Shown one piece after another: positions 15,518 through 24,468 of a stretch of DNA of 64,000 nucleotides (the first letter of the stretch is position 1; every line of letters begins with the position of its first letter). Made by a program: the position numbers and the translations under genes. Source of the DNA: Maribellus maritimus (GTDB taxonomy: Bacteria; Bacteroidota; Bacteroidia; Bacteroidales; Prolixibacteraceae); contig NZ_JAIKLE010000012.1 of the NCBI RefSeq assembly GCF_022267315.1, positions 112,861 through 176,860 of the forward strand. The letters run 5' to 3'. The notes under the pieces were generated by a model. The model had not been told where the DNA came from and ran no database searches. It saw only the letters and a list, made by a program, of their open reading frames with translations.

Positions 15518-16456
15518 ATGATTTATCTCGCTCCTTTGCAAGGATATACGGACTACATATACAGAAGTGCATATTCAAAGGTGTTCCCGGGGATTGACAC
15601 TTTTTTTGTTCCTTATATTTCTGTAAAAAACAATCTGATTCTAAATAAATATTTTGCTGAAATTAAGCCTGGTAATAACCTGCTTGAAGCCCGGTTAATT
15701 CCACAAATACTGGTAAAAAATGAAAAAGAAATTGTTTTTCTGTCGGAAGTACTGAAAGACTTTGGTTACAAGGAGATAAATCTGAACCTGGGCTGTCCTT
15801 ACCCAATGGTAACAAACCGAGGTAAGGGCGCAGGATTATTACCAAACACCGAACAAATCAAAAAAATACTATATGCCTTTTATAATAAATCGCACCTTAA
15901 GCTTTCAATAAAAATGCGGGCCGGATTGGAAAACGAAAAAGAGATAGAAAAAGTTTTGCCTGTATTAAATTCCTACCCTTTGACTGAAATCATATTACAC
16001 CCACGAAATGCAAAACAATTGTATAAAGGAAAAATTGCTGAACAAGCCTATTCCTTTGCTCTTGAAAACACAAAACACAAACTGGTATACAACGGTGATA
16101 TATTTTCAATTGAGCACTTCCTGGAAAAACAATTAAAATTTCCGGGAACGGCAGGCTGGATGCTTGGGCGGGGCGTGCTAATGAATCCCTTTTTACCTTC
16201 GGAAATAAACGGAATCTCATTTTCACTTAAAGAAAAAGGAGAAAAACTTATTAATTTTCACCGACTCATTTTTGAAGGTACTTTTGCAAAAATGGATAAT
16301 GAAGGAAATGCCATAAATAAAATGAAACAGTTCTGGATCTACTTTAGTTATAATTTTTATGCTCAAAAAAAAGCATATAAAAGAGTCAAAAAAACGAACT
16401 CGACAAAATCCTACCTCACAGAAGTCAATAACCTTTTTAGTGAGGATTTCAGGTAA
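15518..16456 (+). CDS. tRNA-dihydrouridine synthase family protein
   Basis: A 312-residue flavoenzyme that reduces uridine to dihydrouridine in tRNA. It starts MIYLAPLQGYTD, the usual FMN-binding beginning of Dus TIM barrels; the catalytic Cys is in NLNLGCPYPMVTNRGKGAG, followed by KMRAG (phosphate/RNA contact), ILHPRN, VYNGDIF and GRGVLMNPFL. It is closest in feel to the DusC/DusB-like group of Bacteroidota; the exact modified position is not predictable. ATG 15518 is chosen over an upstream TTG that is part of the promoter. The 3' end overlaps the small gene downstream of polA by 8 bases in a tail-to-tail arrangement. Confidence 0.85.
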   Translation: MIYLAPLQGYTDYIYRSAYSKVFPGIDTFFVPYISVKNNLILNKYFAEIKPGNNLLEARLIPQILVKNEKEIVFLSEVLKDFGYKEINLNLGCPYPMVTNRGKGAGLLPNTEQIKKILYAFYNKSHLKLSIKMRAGLENEKEIEKVLPVLNSYPLTEIILHPRNAKQLYKGKIAEQAYSFALENTKHKLVYNGDIFSIEHFLEKQLKFPGTAGWMLGRGVLMNPFLPSEINGISFSLKEKGEKLINFHRLIFEGTFAKMDNEGNAINKMKQFWIYFSYNFYAQKKAYKRVKKTNSTKSYLTEVNNLFSEDFR

Positions 16457-16607
16457 ACGAACAATTGTTTCGCTCATATTTCTCCATTAAATCCATGAGC
16501 AAATAAAGTTCCCGTTCTTCTTTGGAATCCTTTGGGGCCGCACAAATTTCAAGAAACCTTTTTAACGCGTCCCGATAATCGTCTTCTGTTTCAATTTGTA
16601 ATAACAT
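16449..16607 (-). CDS. Small protein resembling the N-terminal part of HigA-type antitoxins, co-transcribed with polA
   Basis: A 52-residue frame with ATG 16607, 4 bases after the polA stop, and TGA at 16449-16451. The protein starts MLLQIETEDDYRDALKRF and continues with a short helix pair ending LMDLMEKYERNN. The pattern (I)xTExDYxxALxRxxEL...L..LxxLxExYE is the N-terminal segment of HigA/XRE antitoxins, but the DNA-binding helix-turn-helix that normally follows is absent and no toxin gene is adjacent. It overlaps the end of the convergent dus-type gene. Translational coupling to polA is likely. It may be a retained antitoxin fragment or an unrelated small helical protein. Confidence 0.6.
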   Translation of the reverse strand: MLLQIETEDDYRDALKRFLEICAAPKDSKEERELYLLMDLMEKYERNNCSFT

Positions 16608-16611
16608 ATTG

Positions 16612-19386
16612 CTAATGAGCATCTAACCAATTTTCGGCATTATTCATTTCAATCGTTAACGGAACGCCTACTTCAACAGCGTTTTCCATCTCCTGTTTTA
16701 CTATTTCTTTTACCTTGTCAAGCTCAGGTTTAAACGCATCAAAATTTAATTCGTCGTGCACCTGAAGCACCATTTTCGATTTCAGTTTTTGCTGGTCAAA
16801 CTGCTTATAAATATTGATCATGGCTATTTTTATTATGTCAGCAGCTGACCCCTGAATTGGTGCATTTATTGCGTTTCGTTCAGCCATTCCGCGAACCACT
16901 GCGTTTGCTGAATTTATATCATTTAAATAACGCTTGCGTCCTTTAATTGTTTGTACATATCCTTGATTTCTTGCCAATTCTATTTGTTTATCCATAAATT
17001 CCTTGATTTTTGGAAAACTTTCAAAATAACCATCAATCAATTCCTTTGCCTCTGTACGTGGAATATTTAGTCTTTGAGACAACCCAAATGCCGAAATTCC
17101 ATAAATTATTCCAAAATTGGCAGTTTTGGCTTTCCGCCGCATATCGGAAGTTACCTCCTTCTCAGGAACTTTATAAATTTTTGCAGCTGTAATGGAATGA
17201 ATATCTTTTTCTTCGTTAAATGCCTTTTGCATTTCATCGTCGTTGCTGAGAGCGGCCATTATTCGAAGTTCTATTTGCGAATAGTCAGCCGACAGGAAGG
17301 TGTGCTCGTTATCAGAAGGAATAAAAGCTTTACGAATTTCTCGTCCGCTTTCATCGCGAATAGGAATATTTTGCAGGTTGGGATTAACGGAACTTAATCG
17401 GCCGGTTGCCGCAATCGCCTGATTGTAAGAAGTATGCACTTTCCCTGTTCTTTTATTTACCAGCAATGGAAGTGCCTCAACATAGGTTGAAAGCAATTTT
17501 TTTAAGCCACGAAACTCCAATACTTTGCCCACAATCGGATGCCTGTCAACCAACCTGATTAATACGTCTTCGGAAGTAGAATACTGCTTGGTTTTTGTTT
17601 TTTTCGCGTTCGAGTCAATTTTTAATTTTTCAAAAAGAATCGGTCCAAGCTGTTTGGGAGAAGAAACATTAAACTCTTCCCCTGCCAAATCGATAATTTC
17701 TTCTTCAAGTTCAATTATTTGTTCCCGGAGACGCCCGGCATAATCCTTTAACTCATCTACATTTAGTTTCACTCCGGCATTCTCCATATGAACCAGCACT
17801 GGAATGAGTGGCATTTCCAACTCTTCAAAAAGCTCGCGAACTTCAGTTTCGTCTAAATCCGGATCGATAGCATGTTTTAACTGAAACGTAAGATCAGCAT
17901 CCTCGCAGGCATAATCACGTAATTTCTCCGGCGGGACAGAACGCATCGTTATTTGTCCTTTCCCTTTCTTGCCGATCAGATGTTCAGTCGGAATCTTTTC
18001 ATAATCCAGGTAAATTTCACACAAAAAATCCAGATTGTGTTTAAGCTCCGGCTGAATCAGATAATGAGCTATCATGGTATCGTAAATTTTCCCTTTTACT
18101 TCAATACCATAATTACTCAGCATTAAAATATCATACTTAATATTCTGTCCTATTTTTGTAACATTTTCGTCTGAAAAAACTTCACGGAACTCCTCTATCA
18201 CCTTTTGTGCTTCTTCGCGGTTTGAAGGCAATGTGACACAAAAAGCTTCGTGTTTACGAAATGAAAATGACATACATACAATTTCCGATGAATGTGTATC
18301 GAGTCCGGTGGTTTCAGTATCAAAACAAAATTCTTCCTGAATAGAAAGCTCGGCTCTTAAACTTGCACGTTGCATTTCATCCTCTATCAGATAATACTGA
18401 TGCGGAATCGTTTTAATAGTGTTTCTTTTTTTAACTGTCGTTTCAGGTAGATCAGAATCACCAAAAAGTGAACCTTGCATGGCTGTTTCAACTTTAACTG
18501 CCTCAGTTAATTTTAGCCTTTCTGCAATGGTTTTAAATTCTAAATCGTCAAAAATAGCTTTTAATAGTTCTCTATTGATTTCCTCGCGGGTTAACTTTTC
18601 TTTTTCGAAATCTATCGGCACATCCTGAATAATAACGGCTAATTTTCTTGACAACCTGACCTGTTCTTCATAATTGACCAGATTTTCTTTTTGTTTTCCT
18701 TTTAACTTGTCAATGTTTCTGTAAATTCCGTCGATACTCCCAAACTCCTTAATGAGTTTTTCAGCTGTTTTGGAGCCAATTCCGGGGCATCCCGGTATAT
18801 TATCGGCACTGTCTCCCATTAAACCCAGGATATCGATCACTTGTTCCGTATTTTCGATCCCAAAATTTTCCTTTACTTCCTTTTGCCCCCATACTTCTGC
18901 AACTCCACCTGATTTAGCAGGTTTAAACATCAAAACCTCTTCGGAAACAAGTTGTGCATAATCTTTGTCCGGAGTCATCATATATGTGATAAATCCTTCT
19001 TTTCGAGCCTTTTGTGCCAGTGTGCCAATAACGTCATCTGCCTCAAATCCTTCTTTTTCGATAATTGGAATATTAAATGCTTCAATAATATTCCGAATGT
19101 ATGGTATTGATTTACGTAAATCTTCAGGCATTTCTTCCCTGTTTGCTTTGTACTCCGGATACATCTTATGGCGAAAGGTAGGAGCAGATACATCAAAAAC
19201 AACACCAATATAATTTGGATTTTCTGTTTCCAGTAATTGGACTAAAGTATTTGTAAAACCATACATCGCAGAGGTATTTACACCCTTGGAATTGAATCTT
19301 GGATTTCGGATAAAAGCAAAATAACTGCGGTATATTAATGCGTAAGCATCAAGAAGAAAAAGTTTTTTTGAATCTTTATCGGTCAT
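16612..19386 (-). CDS. polA: DNA polymerase I
   Basis: A 924-residue three-domain polymerase for Okazaki fragment processing and repair synthesis. Residues about 1-270 form the 5'-3' exonuclease (LLDAYALIYRSYFAF, EADDVIGTLA, GDSADNIPGCPGIGSKTA). Residues about 325-515 form the 3'-5' proofreading domain, with the metal-binding FDTETTG intact, so proofreading is probably active, unlike in some bacteria. The polymerase domain (about 540-924) contains DYSQIELR (motif A), RRKAKTANFGIIYG (motif B) and QVHDELNFD (motif C). The gene is 12 bases downstream of queD and is followed after 4 bases by a 52-codon gene. Confidence 0.97.
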   Translation of the reverse strand: MTDKDSKKLFLLDAYALIYRSYFAFIRNPRFNSKGVNTSAMYGFTNTLVQLLETENPNYIGVVFDVSAPTFRHKMYPEYKANREEMPEDLRKSIPYIRNIIEAFNIPIIEKEGFEADDVIGTLAQKARKEGFITYMMTPDKDYAQLVSEEVLMFKPAKSGGVAEVWGQKEVKENFGIENTEQVIDILGLMGDSADNIPGCPGIGSKTAEKLIKEFGSIDGIYRNIDKLKGKQKENLVNYEEQVRLSRKLAVIIQDVPIDFEKEKLTREEINRELLKAIFDDLEFKTIAERLKLTEAVKVETAMQGSLFGDSDLPETTVKKRNTIKTIPHQYYLIEDEMQRASLRAELSIQEEFCFDTETTGLDTHSSEIVCMSFSFRKHEAFCVTLPSNREEAQKVIEEFREVFSDENVTKIGQNIKYDILMLSNYGIEVKGKIYDTMIAHYLIQPELKHNLDFLCEIYLDYEKIPTEHLIGKKGKGQITMRSVPPEKLRDYACEDADLTFQLKHAIDPDLDETEVRELFEELEMPLIPVLVHMENAGVKLNVDELKDYAGRLREQIIELEEEIIDLAGEEFNVSSPKQLGPILFEKLKIDSNAKKTKTKQYSTSEDVLIRLVDRHPIVGKVLEFRGLKKLLSTYVEALPLLVNKRTGKVHTSYNQAIAATGRLSSVNPNLQNIPIRDESGREIRKAFIPSDNEHTFLSADYSQIELRIMAALSNDDEMQKAFNEEKDIHSITAAKIYKVPEKEVTSDMRRKAKTANFGIIYGISAFGLSQRLNIPRTEAKELIDGYFESFPKIKEFMDKQIELARNQGYVQTIKGRKRYLNDINSANAVVRGMAERNAINAPIQGSAADIIKIAMINIYKQFDQQKLKSKMVLQVHDELNFDAFKPELDKVKEIVKQEMENAVEVGVPLTIEMNNAENWLDAH

Positions 19387-19398
19387 TTTTTTAAAGTT

Positions 19399-19848
19399 TT
19401 ACTGGTTATCGGAAGCAAACCATTCGGCAAATGCTGTTACCGTTTCATATAAACGTATACTAAACAATGAAACATCTGAAGGCAAATGTTGTTGAAGTAT
19501 TTCAGCGATATAAGCGACAATGTTTTCTGTGGTTGGTTGAAAACCGACTAATATTAAACGGTCGGTCGTTTTCTGCAGTAATTCAATTTGTTCTCCGGAT
19601 ACAAGTTCATTCACCATCAGCGCATGGTCAAAACGGTTGACAATCTGTATTTTTACAATATTTTTCAAATCGGCAAAATCGAGTACCATACCATCTTTCG
19701 GATGCTCCGGTTGTTTTTTGGGCTCTCCTAAAAGTGTAACTTCCAGATTGTAAGAATGCCCGTGAATATTCCGGCACAAGCCATCATATTCATAAAGCGT
19801 GTGTGCCATCTCAAAATGAAAGCGTTTTGTAACTCTGATTTTTGGCAT
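19399..19848 (-). CDS. queD: 6-carboxy-5,6,7,8-tetrahydropterin synthase (QueD/PTPS family)
   Basis: A 149-residue enzyme that converts dihydroneopterin triphosphate to 6-carboxytetrahydropterin in queuosine (7-deazaguanine) synthesis. The zinc-binding histidines are visible in HFEMAH near residue 11 and in NIHGHSYNLEV, with the catalytic cysteine in the GLCRNIHGH stretch; FDHALMVNE and a C-terminal RLYETVTAFAEW (Glu) complete the active site. Other queuosine genes are not in the window. It precedes polA on the same strand with a 12-base gap, so the two are probably co-transcribed. A terminator of the upstream DUF4252 gene separates it from that gene. Confidence 0.88.
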   Translation of the reverse strand: MPKIRVTKRFHFEMAHTLYEYDGLCRNIHGHSYNLEVTLLGEPKKQPEHPKDGMVLDFADLKNIVKIQIVNRFDHALMVNELVSGEQIELLQKTTDRLILVGFQPTTENIVAYIAEILQQHLPSDVSLFSIRLYETVTAFAEWFASDNQ

Positions 19849-19940
19849 AAGTCGAAATCCTTTTTTTAAGTCTGTGAAAGTACAGTTTTTTGAGAAAAAC
19901 GATAAAAAATGAATATTCTATTTCAATATAAATTAGCAGA

Positions 19941-19970
19941 AACAAAAAATCCGGGTTTACCCAACCCGGA
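19941..19970 (-). terminator. Rho-independent terminator after the DUF4252 gene
   Basis: A perfect 8-pair stem TCCGGGTT/AACCCGGA with a 5-base loop is followed on the reverse strand by TTTTTTG. Confidence 0.85.
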
Positions 19971-19996
19971 CTTGCTGCAAAAATATCTCTTTGTTA

Positions 19997-20497
19997 TTAG
20001 TCGTCAGAAAAACTTCTCCCGGTTTCTTTTAATCCCTCCAAATCTTGTACAGTAAAATCGCCATAAAAAGAAACCACAAAGCGCATTTGGTCATCTGATT
20101 CATTGTTTAAAAAAACATGACATTCCTTAAATTTTTTCCTTCCACCCAGAAGCCAAATCTCAGCATCAGAGTCGTTATCTTCATCTTCATATTTTTTGTA
20201 TTGCGAAGGCAGCATCCCTACTGCTCTTTTTGTAAATTCAGGGCCACTCATTCCACCTTTTTTGGGATTATACGACATAAATCTTACCTCATTTAAATCT
20301 CCGGTAACCTTTTTTTCATCGTCATCATCACCGAGGTCAATGTTAAATGCATCGGTCATGTTTTTGGTGAAACTAAAATTTGTAACTCCGTCTTTATTTG
20401 CAAATGCATCGTACATTCGGTATGATTTACTTTGAGCATTTGAAAGGTGAACTGCCAAAACAAGTGTAACTACAATAAAAATTCTGATTGTTTTCAT
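19997..20497 (-). CDS. DUF4252 secreted protein
   Basis: A 166-residue exported protein of unknown function. A signal peptide (MKTIRIFIVVTLVLAVHLSNAQ) is followed by the pattern of the DUF4252 family: YDAFANKDGVTNFSFTKNM, a Leu/Arg segment with VRFMSYN, and a C-terminal VSFYGDFTVQDL(E)GL. Family members in Bacteroidota are often encoded next to ECF sigma/anti-sigma genes and are thought to lie at the envelope, but no sigma factor is seen here. It has an unusually acidic insert (DDDDEKK and EDEDNDSD). It is a single-gene unit with its own terminator. Confidence 0.7.
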   Translation of the reverse strand: MKTIRIFIVVTLVLAVHLSNAQSKSYRMYDAFANKDGVTNFSFTKNMTDAFNIDLGDDDDEKKVTGDLNEVRFMSYNPKKGGMSGPEFTKRAVGMLPSQYKKYEDEDNDSDAEIWLLGGRKKFKECHVFLNNESDDQMRFVVSFYGDFTVQDLEGLKETGRSFSDD

Positions 20498-20573
20498 GAT
20501 ATATACTATTTAAATGGAGACGATTATAAACAAATTTTATTACATATTTTTAATCACGAATCCCGTTACTTTA

Positions 20574-21641
20574 TTAGTCGTTATTGCTTTTAGTTTTATT
20601 TGTCCATTCAATAAACTCCCCGAATACTTTACTCCAGCTATCTATTATCTGATCGTTTTTCCTTTCTCTGTAGGAATGATCGTAGTTTATACATACCTTA
20701 AATGTCAAATTGTTTTTTCTATGTTGAATAAATTGAATTGGGAGTAAATAAGCTGTTTCAATTGGCGTACTTTCATCTTCTGTAGCAAATACTGAGTAAA
20801 TAGGGATATCAATTTTTAAAAGATCATTAATTGGAGCTTCCTCATAAGAAGACCACCTTCTATTTGTAAACCCCCAGTCATCAATTTCCGTTGAATTTGG
20901 GTTTTCAATAATATCTTTATACCAGTCAATAAGTTCTTCGATATGAGTGTGAGCCGCTGAGTCTGACTGTTGCCCCTTCAAGGCAGCAATCCTTTCAAAC
21001 AAAGTAAATTCATAAAAATTGTTCAAAACATTGCCTGACCAAAACCCAAGATGTGTGATGTTTGTATCCACCCGGGCAAGAGCAGCAGCTATTTGAGCTC
21101 CTTCTGAATGACCGTAAACAATAATTTTTTCAGGATCTTTTAAATGATGCTGTTTAATATCTTCTATCGTTAAACGAATTTGATTGACCCGATATTCCCT
21201 GTAATTATATTCATTATATTTTTTAGGAACAGAAAATTCATCTTGATTGAAAATTCCAGATAAACCCGGCTTCGCTACTATTGCATATGCATAAGTGAAA
21301 TCCAGGGTTTTGTAGTCGTCTTTGAACCATTCGATTAATCTCGTTTGTTCGTTTTTAAACTGATAGAAAAAGATAGGAAAAGGATCAGTCCCTTGTATAA
21401 AAAGAACCAGCTTATCAGGCTTAGATGTATAATCTGTCAGATAATATACAATGGTATCTGAAGCTATGATAATTTTTTGCTCTGTAAACCCAAACTTATC
21501 CAGGGCCTCTTCGATTGTCGGTTCTGATTGAGTGGACAATACGTAGTTCTGTGCCTTTACTGAAAATGAAATCAGAGTAATTACACTAATACAAATCACC
21601 TTTATTATTGTATATGAGTTTATTACTTTTTTCATTTTCAT
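20574..21641 (-). CDS. Secreted alpha/beta hydrolase
   Basis: A 355-residue protein with an N-terminal export signal ending near SVKAQ (residue ~31). The nucleophile elbow is GHSEGAQ (IIVYGHSEGAQIAAAL), a candidate acidic residue lies in FATEDEST and a candidate histidine in YDHSYRER near residue 320, giving a complete Ser-Asp/Glu-His triad of the alpha/beta-hydrolase fold. Probably an esterase, peptidase or lipase acting in the periplasm; substrate unknown. It is flanked by unrelated genes on the same strand and has no recognisable promoter or terminator. A 77-residue frame on the opposite strand near its 3' end is considered a chance frame. Confidence 0.75.
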   Translation of the reverse strand: MKMKKVINSYTIIKVICISVITLISFSVKAQNYVLSTQSEPTIEEALDKFGFTEQKIIIASDTIVYYLTDYTSKPDKLVLFIQGTDPFPIFFYQFKNEQTRLIEWFKDDYKTLDFTYAYAIVAKPGLSGIFNQDEFSVPKKYNEYNYREYRVNQIRLTIEDIKQHHLKDPEKIIVYGHSEGAQIAAALARVDTNITHLGFWSGNVLNNFYEFTLFERIAALKGQQSDSAAHTHIEELIDWYKDIIENPNSTEIDDWGFTNRRWSSYEEAPINDLLKIDIPIYSVFATEDESTPIETAYLLPIQFIQHRKNNLTFKVCINYDHSYRERKNDQIIDSWSKVFGEFIEWTNKTKSNND

Positions 21642-21725
21642 TCAAAATGTTTGCAACTCAAAAAAATTTTGTCAATCTATCAATAGAATTCCTGATTTAT
21701 TCCGGAGAAATATTTTTGGTGGTTA

Positions 21726-23300
21726 TTAATTTGATGATTCTCTCATGGTAAGTCCGTCGGGCTTCATTTCCCAGTATTTGCCAACCATATCGCCATCCCA
21801 GGTGTTGGAAACATTTTCAATGTCGTGAATTATTCTTACCATCTCGTCGCCCAAATAAACTGTTTTGCCTTCGGGGACTTTTAATGTGATATCCACCTCC
21901 TGGTCGCGCCATTTTCCTCCTTCTTTTATAAAAAAGTTGGGGTCGAAAGTCAAAGTCGAATCTTTCAAATCAAAATTATATACGATTTGTTCTGTTGATT
22001 CCTGCGCATTTTCCCGGGTCCTTCCACGCGATGTTTTTTTGATTAAAAGTGAAAAATTATCTGTTCCTGCTTTTTCAATATCGAATGTTGGCAGACCAAG
22101 CATCACTTCCTCCCCATTCATTACAACCACTTTGAAATTATCAATCTCCCAATCCATTTCCACGTAATCGTCAAATTTATCTTCATCCAGTTGCAAATAA
22201 AGAGTGCTACAACTGTCGCACGAAAGTATCTCGCTGTTTGAAATAGACGAACGGCTCTTATAGTTTCCAACCTGGCTTGCCGATACTATAATTAACGACA
22301 CCAAAGCAACAAGCCATAAACCAACCATAGTTAATCCAATAGCTGTATTATTCGATTTATACCTGAACACCAGTTTGGTCCCAATATAAAGCATGGCTAG
22401 CATCGGGATACCAACCAAAAATCCAATGGCGATCATTCCAAATGTTACAGTTCCCGGTTCAACAAAATGGTTAAGAAAATTAGGCATGTGAATCTCAGGC
22501 CCCCAAACCAGTGGCCAGCCTTCAACAAACGATTGTCCGATTATTAAACTCGAAATAAGTCCAAGTATCCCAAAGAAAGCTGAAAGAATGAGTATCACGC
22601 CGATAATTATTACAAAAATTTTCAGGATAACTTTAAAAACATTAAACAAAACATCGCCTGCTCCTGCAACCGATTTTTTCCCTTTTGAATAACCATCTGA
22701 TTCCTTAAATTTTTTATAACTTTCTTTTACCTCTTTTACCTCTTCTTTAATTGATTTTTCAATATTTTTCACGGTTGCTTCCTGCCCTCGCATTTCAAGA
22801 CGTTGCGCCGTTGTAATTGCTTTCGGAACAGCAATCCAAAGAATAATATACGCTATCATTGCTGCCGGGAAAGTGGCAAAAAACAAGATTGCAAAAATGA
22901 TTCTCAGGACAACAAAGTCCATGTTAAAATAAGCTCCAAGACCACCGCATACTCCACCCAAAACACGATGATCGGGGTCCCTATACAGTCTTCTCTTTCT
23001 CTTACTTTCTTCTGAAACAGGTTCTTCTTCACCTTCTTCTTCTGCGAAATCTTCGGGTGTTCCCATTGTTTCAACAACCTCTTCTACCCAAGCGAGAGTA
23101 ACTACATTTCTATCATTCTCTGATTTCTCCGTGAAGATTTCTGCTATCCTCGCTTCAATATCCGACAAAATCTCTTTGCCCTCTTCAGTATTGCCAAAAT
23201 GATTTTTTAGATTTATCAGGTATTTTTGCAGCACTTCATAGGCATCCTCCTCGATATGAAAAATAGTACCGCTTATATTTATTGTAAATGTCTTTCTCAT
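21726..23300 (-). CDS. PspC-domain membrane protein with long C-terminal extension
   Basis: A 524-residue membrane protein. N-terminal ~110 residues form a cytoplasmic region (FTINISGTIFHIEEDAYEVLQKYL, IEARIAEIF, VVETMGTPEDFA) typical of the Bacteroidota PspC proteins; the PspC domain follows at about 105-165 (RRLYRDPDHRVLGGVCGGLGAYF and a transmembrane helix pair). Four or five further helices lie at about 215-350, then a periplasmic region of about 170 residues with a beta-rich adhesin-like content. PspC proteins respond to envelope stress in proteobacteria; in Bacteroidota the role is unknown. It is the last gene of the PadR operon. Confidence 0.85.
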   Translation of the reverse strand: MRKTFTINISGTIFHIEEDAYEVLQKYLINLKNHFGNTEEGKEILSDIEARIAEIFTEKSENDRNVVTLAWVEEVVETMGTPEDFAEEEGEEEPVSEESKRKRRLYRDPDHRVLGGVCGGLGAYFNMDFVVLRIIFAILFFATFPAAMIAYIILWIAVPKAITTAQRLEMRGQEATVKNIEKSIKEEVKEVKESYKKFKESDGYSKGKKSVAGAGDVLFNVFKVILKIFVIIIGVILILSAFFGILGLISSLIIGQSFVEGWPLVWGPEIHMPNFLNHFVEPGTVTFGMIAIGFLVGIPMLAMLYIGTKLVFRYKSNNTAIGLTMVGLWLVALVSLIIVSASQVGNYKSRSSISNSEILSCDSCSTLYLQLDEDKFDDYVEMDWEIDNFKVVVMNGEEVMLGLPTFDIEKAGTDNFSLLIKKTSRGRTRENAQESTEQIVYNFDLKDSTLTFDPNFFIKEGGKWRDQEVDITLKVPEGKTVYLGDEMVRIIHDIENVSNTWDGDMVGKYWEMKPDGLTMRESSN

Positions 23301-23406
23301 TTCAGTTGTTTTTTGTTTTAAGGAATGTAATGGAACTTGCCTTTTTTGCTACTTTACTAATGGCTTGTTTCATTTAAATGATTTTTGAATTTCAAATACG
23401 GAAATA

Positions 23407-23739
23407 TTAAGCTCTGCTATTTTTAATCTTTCCAACCGCGTCAACCAGTTCAGTCCACGAGCCCTCCAACTCTCCTAAAAATTGCCTTCCACTATCGGTT
23501 AATTCATAATATTTCCGCGGCGGCCCCTGTGTCGATTCTTCCCAGCGATATGCCAATAATCCGGCATTTTTCAGTCGGGTAAGCAGTGGGTACAGTGTAC
23601 CTTCCACCACTATCATCTTTGCTTCTTTTAACGACTGAATTATATCGCTGGCGTACAGAGGCTTTCCATCAAGGACAAGAAGGATACAATATTCCAGTAC
23701 CCCTTTCCTCATTTGTGCCTTTGCATTTTCAATTTTCAT
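23407..23739 (-). CDS. PadR-family transcriptional regulator
   Basis: A 110-residue winged-helix repressor. It begins MKIENAKAQMRKGVLEYCILLVL and shows the PadR wing segment MIVVEGTLYPLLTRLKNAGLLAYRWEES, then GPPRKYYELTDSGRQFL. PadR regulators bind palindromes and usually repress a neighbouring membrane protein or stress operon. Here it lies between the small LExWM-repeat gene and the PspC gene; a perfect 9-base-arm palindrome over the operon promoter (24446-24468) is the likely binding site, implying autoregulation. The inducing signal is unknown. Confidence 0.88.
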   Translation of the reverse strand: MKIENAKAQMRKGVLEYCILLVLDGKPLYASDIIQSLKEAKMIVVEGTLYPLLTRLKNAGLLAYRWEESTQGPPRKYYELTDSGRQFLGELEGSWTELVDAVGKIKNSRA

Positions 23740-23801
23740 TTTTGCTTACTTATATTTTCTACCATCCCAATTGCTCTCTCCAAAGCCTTTTCATACAAAC
23801 C

Positions 23802-24239
23802 TCAGCTATTCCAAACTTCATGAGAGATCATCCATGCTTCCAGTTCCATTGGCTCATCATCTATCTTTTCAGGTGTAAGAAAATTCTCATTCATCATCCA
23901 ATCCTCCAACTCAAGAACACTTTCAACTTCAGCTTCGTTTTTAAAATGCACTAAATTAAAATAAAAATCTGTTGTCATCCATGATTCCAGGTTGAGATCA
24001 TTGTCAAATTCCTGAACAGCGTAAAACTGAAAATTTGATTTTTCCCCTGAATTAACAGGAACATCAGCTTTGTCATCAGTTGTTTCAATCATAGCAATAG
24101 CGATTTCGTTAAAACTACTATGAGTCAATAGTTTTCTCCAAAATTCCTGAGCACTTACCGTAAAACTAATAAGAACAAAACTAATAATCACCGCTCCCGA
24201 CCTTAAAATTGCTTTCTGAACATTGTTTTTTGTTTTCAT
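23802..24239 (-). CDS. Uncharacterised exported protein with three LExWM repeats
   Basis: A 145-residue protein of unknown function, first gene of the PadR-PspC operon. An export signal occupies residues 1-31 (ILRSGAVIISFVLISFTVSAQ). The acidic C-terminal half contains three copies of L-E-x-W-M: LESWM at 84-88, LEDWM at 111-115 and LEAWM at 133-137, each followed by an aromatic-rich stretch and spaced 27 and 22 residues. The repeats suggest short amphipathic segments that could bind a partner, possibly the periplasmic tail of the PspC protein; that is inference. An upstream in-frame ATG at 24272 is possible, but ATG 24239 gives the more usual signal peptide. Confidence 0.65.
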   Translation of the reverse strand: MKTKNNVQKAILRSGAVIISFVLISFTVSAQEFWRKLLTHSSFNEIAIAMIETTDDKADVPVNSGEKSNFQFYAVQEFDNDLNLESWMTTDFYFNLVHFKNEAEVESVLELEDWMMNENFLTPEKIDDEPMELEAWMISHEVWNS

Positions 24240-24425
24240 GGCTTTTGTTTTTTTTGAAGGAAAACCCTTCATTTTTGTTTTCTGTTGTTTTCTGTTTGTT
24301 ATTATTTCCCGGCCTTTAATCCGGTTGGCTTTTCCGTTTTTAAGACGATGTCAATTTCAATTCGTTACAAAAATTAAAGAACTATTTTAAAAAAACTACT
24401 CTTTCTTACCCTGTTGTTTGCATTA

Positions 24426-24457
24426 CAAATATATATATTTTTTCAAGTACTATGCAA
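24426..24457 (-). promoter_or_regulatory. Promoter of the LExWM-PadR-PspC operon
   Basis: Read on the reverse strand, TATATTTG (24433-24426) matches TAnnTTTG and TTG (24457-24455) lies 21 bases upstream. The -33 TTG falls inside the 5-base centre of the palindrome 24446-24468, so a bound repressor would block the promoter directly. Confidence 0.7.
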
Positions 24458-24468
24458 CACATAGTACT
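24446..24468. promoter_or_regulatory. Probable PadR operator, perfect palindrome
   Basis: AGTACTATG-CAACA-CATAGTACT: two perfect 9-base arms around a 5-base centre. It overlaps the -33 element of the operon that contains the padR-type gene, the arrangement expected for an autorepressor site. Confidence 0.75.

Noticed and set aside
20514..20747. A 77-codon hydrophobic frame on the forward strand
   Set aside because: It lies mostly opposite the 3' part of the alpha/beta hydrolase gene, has no family match and its hydrophobicity follows from the antisense of a coding strand.
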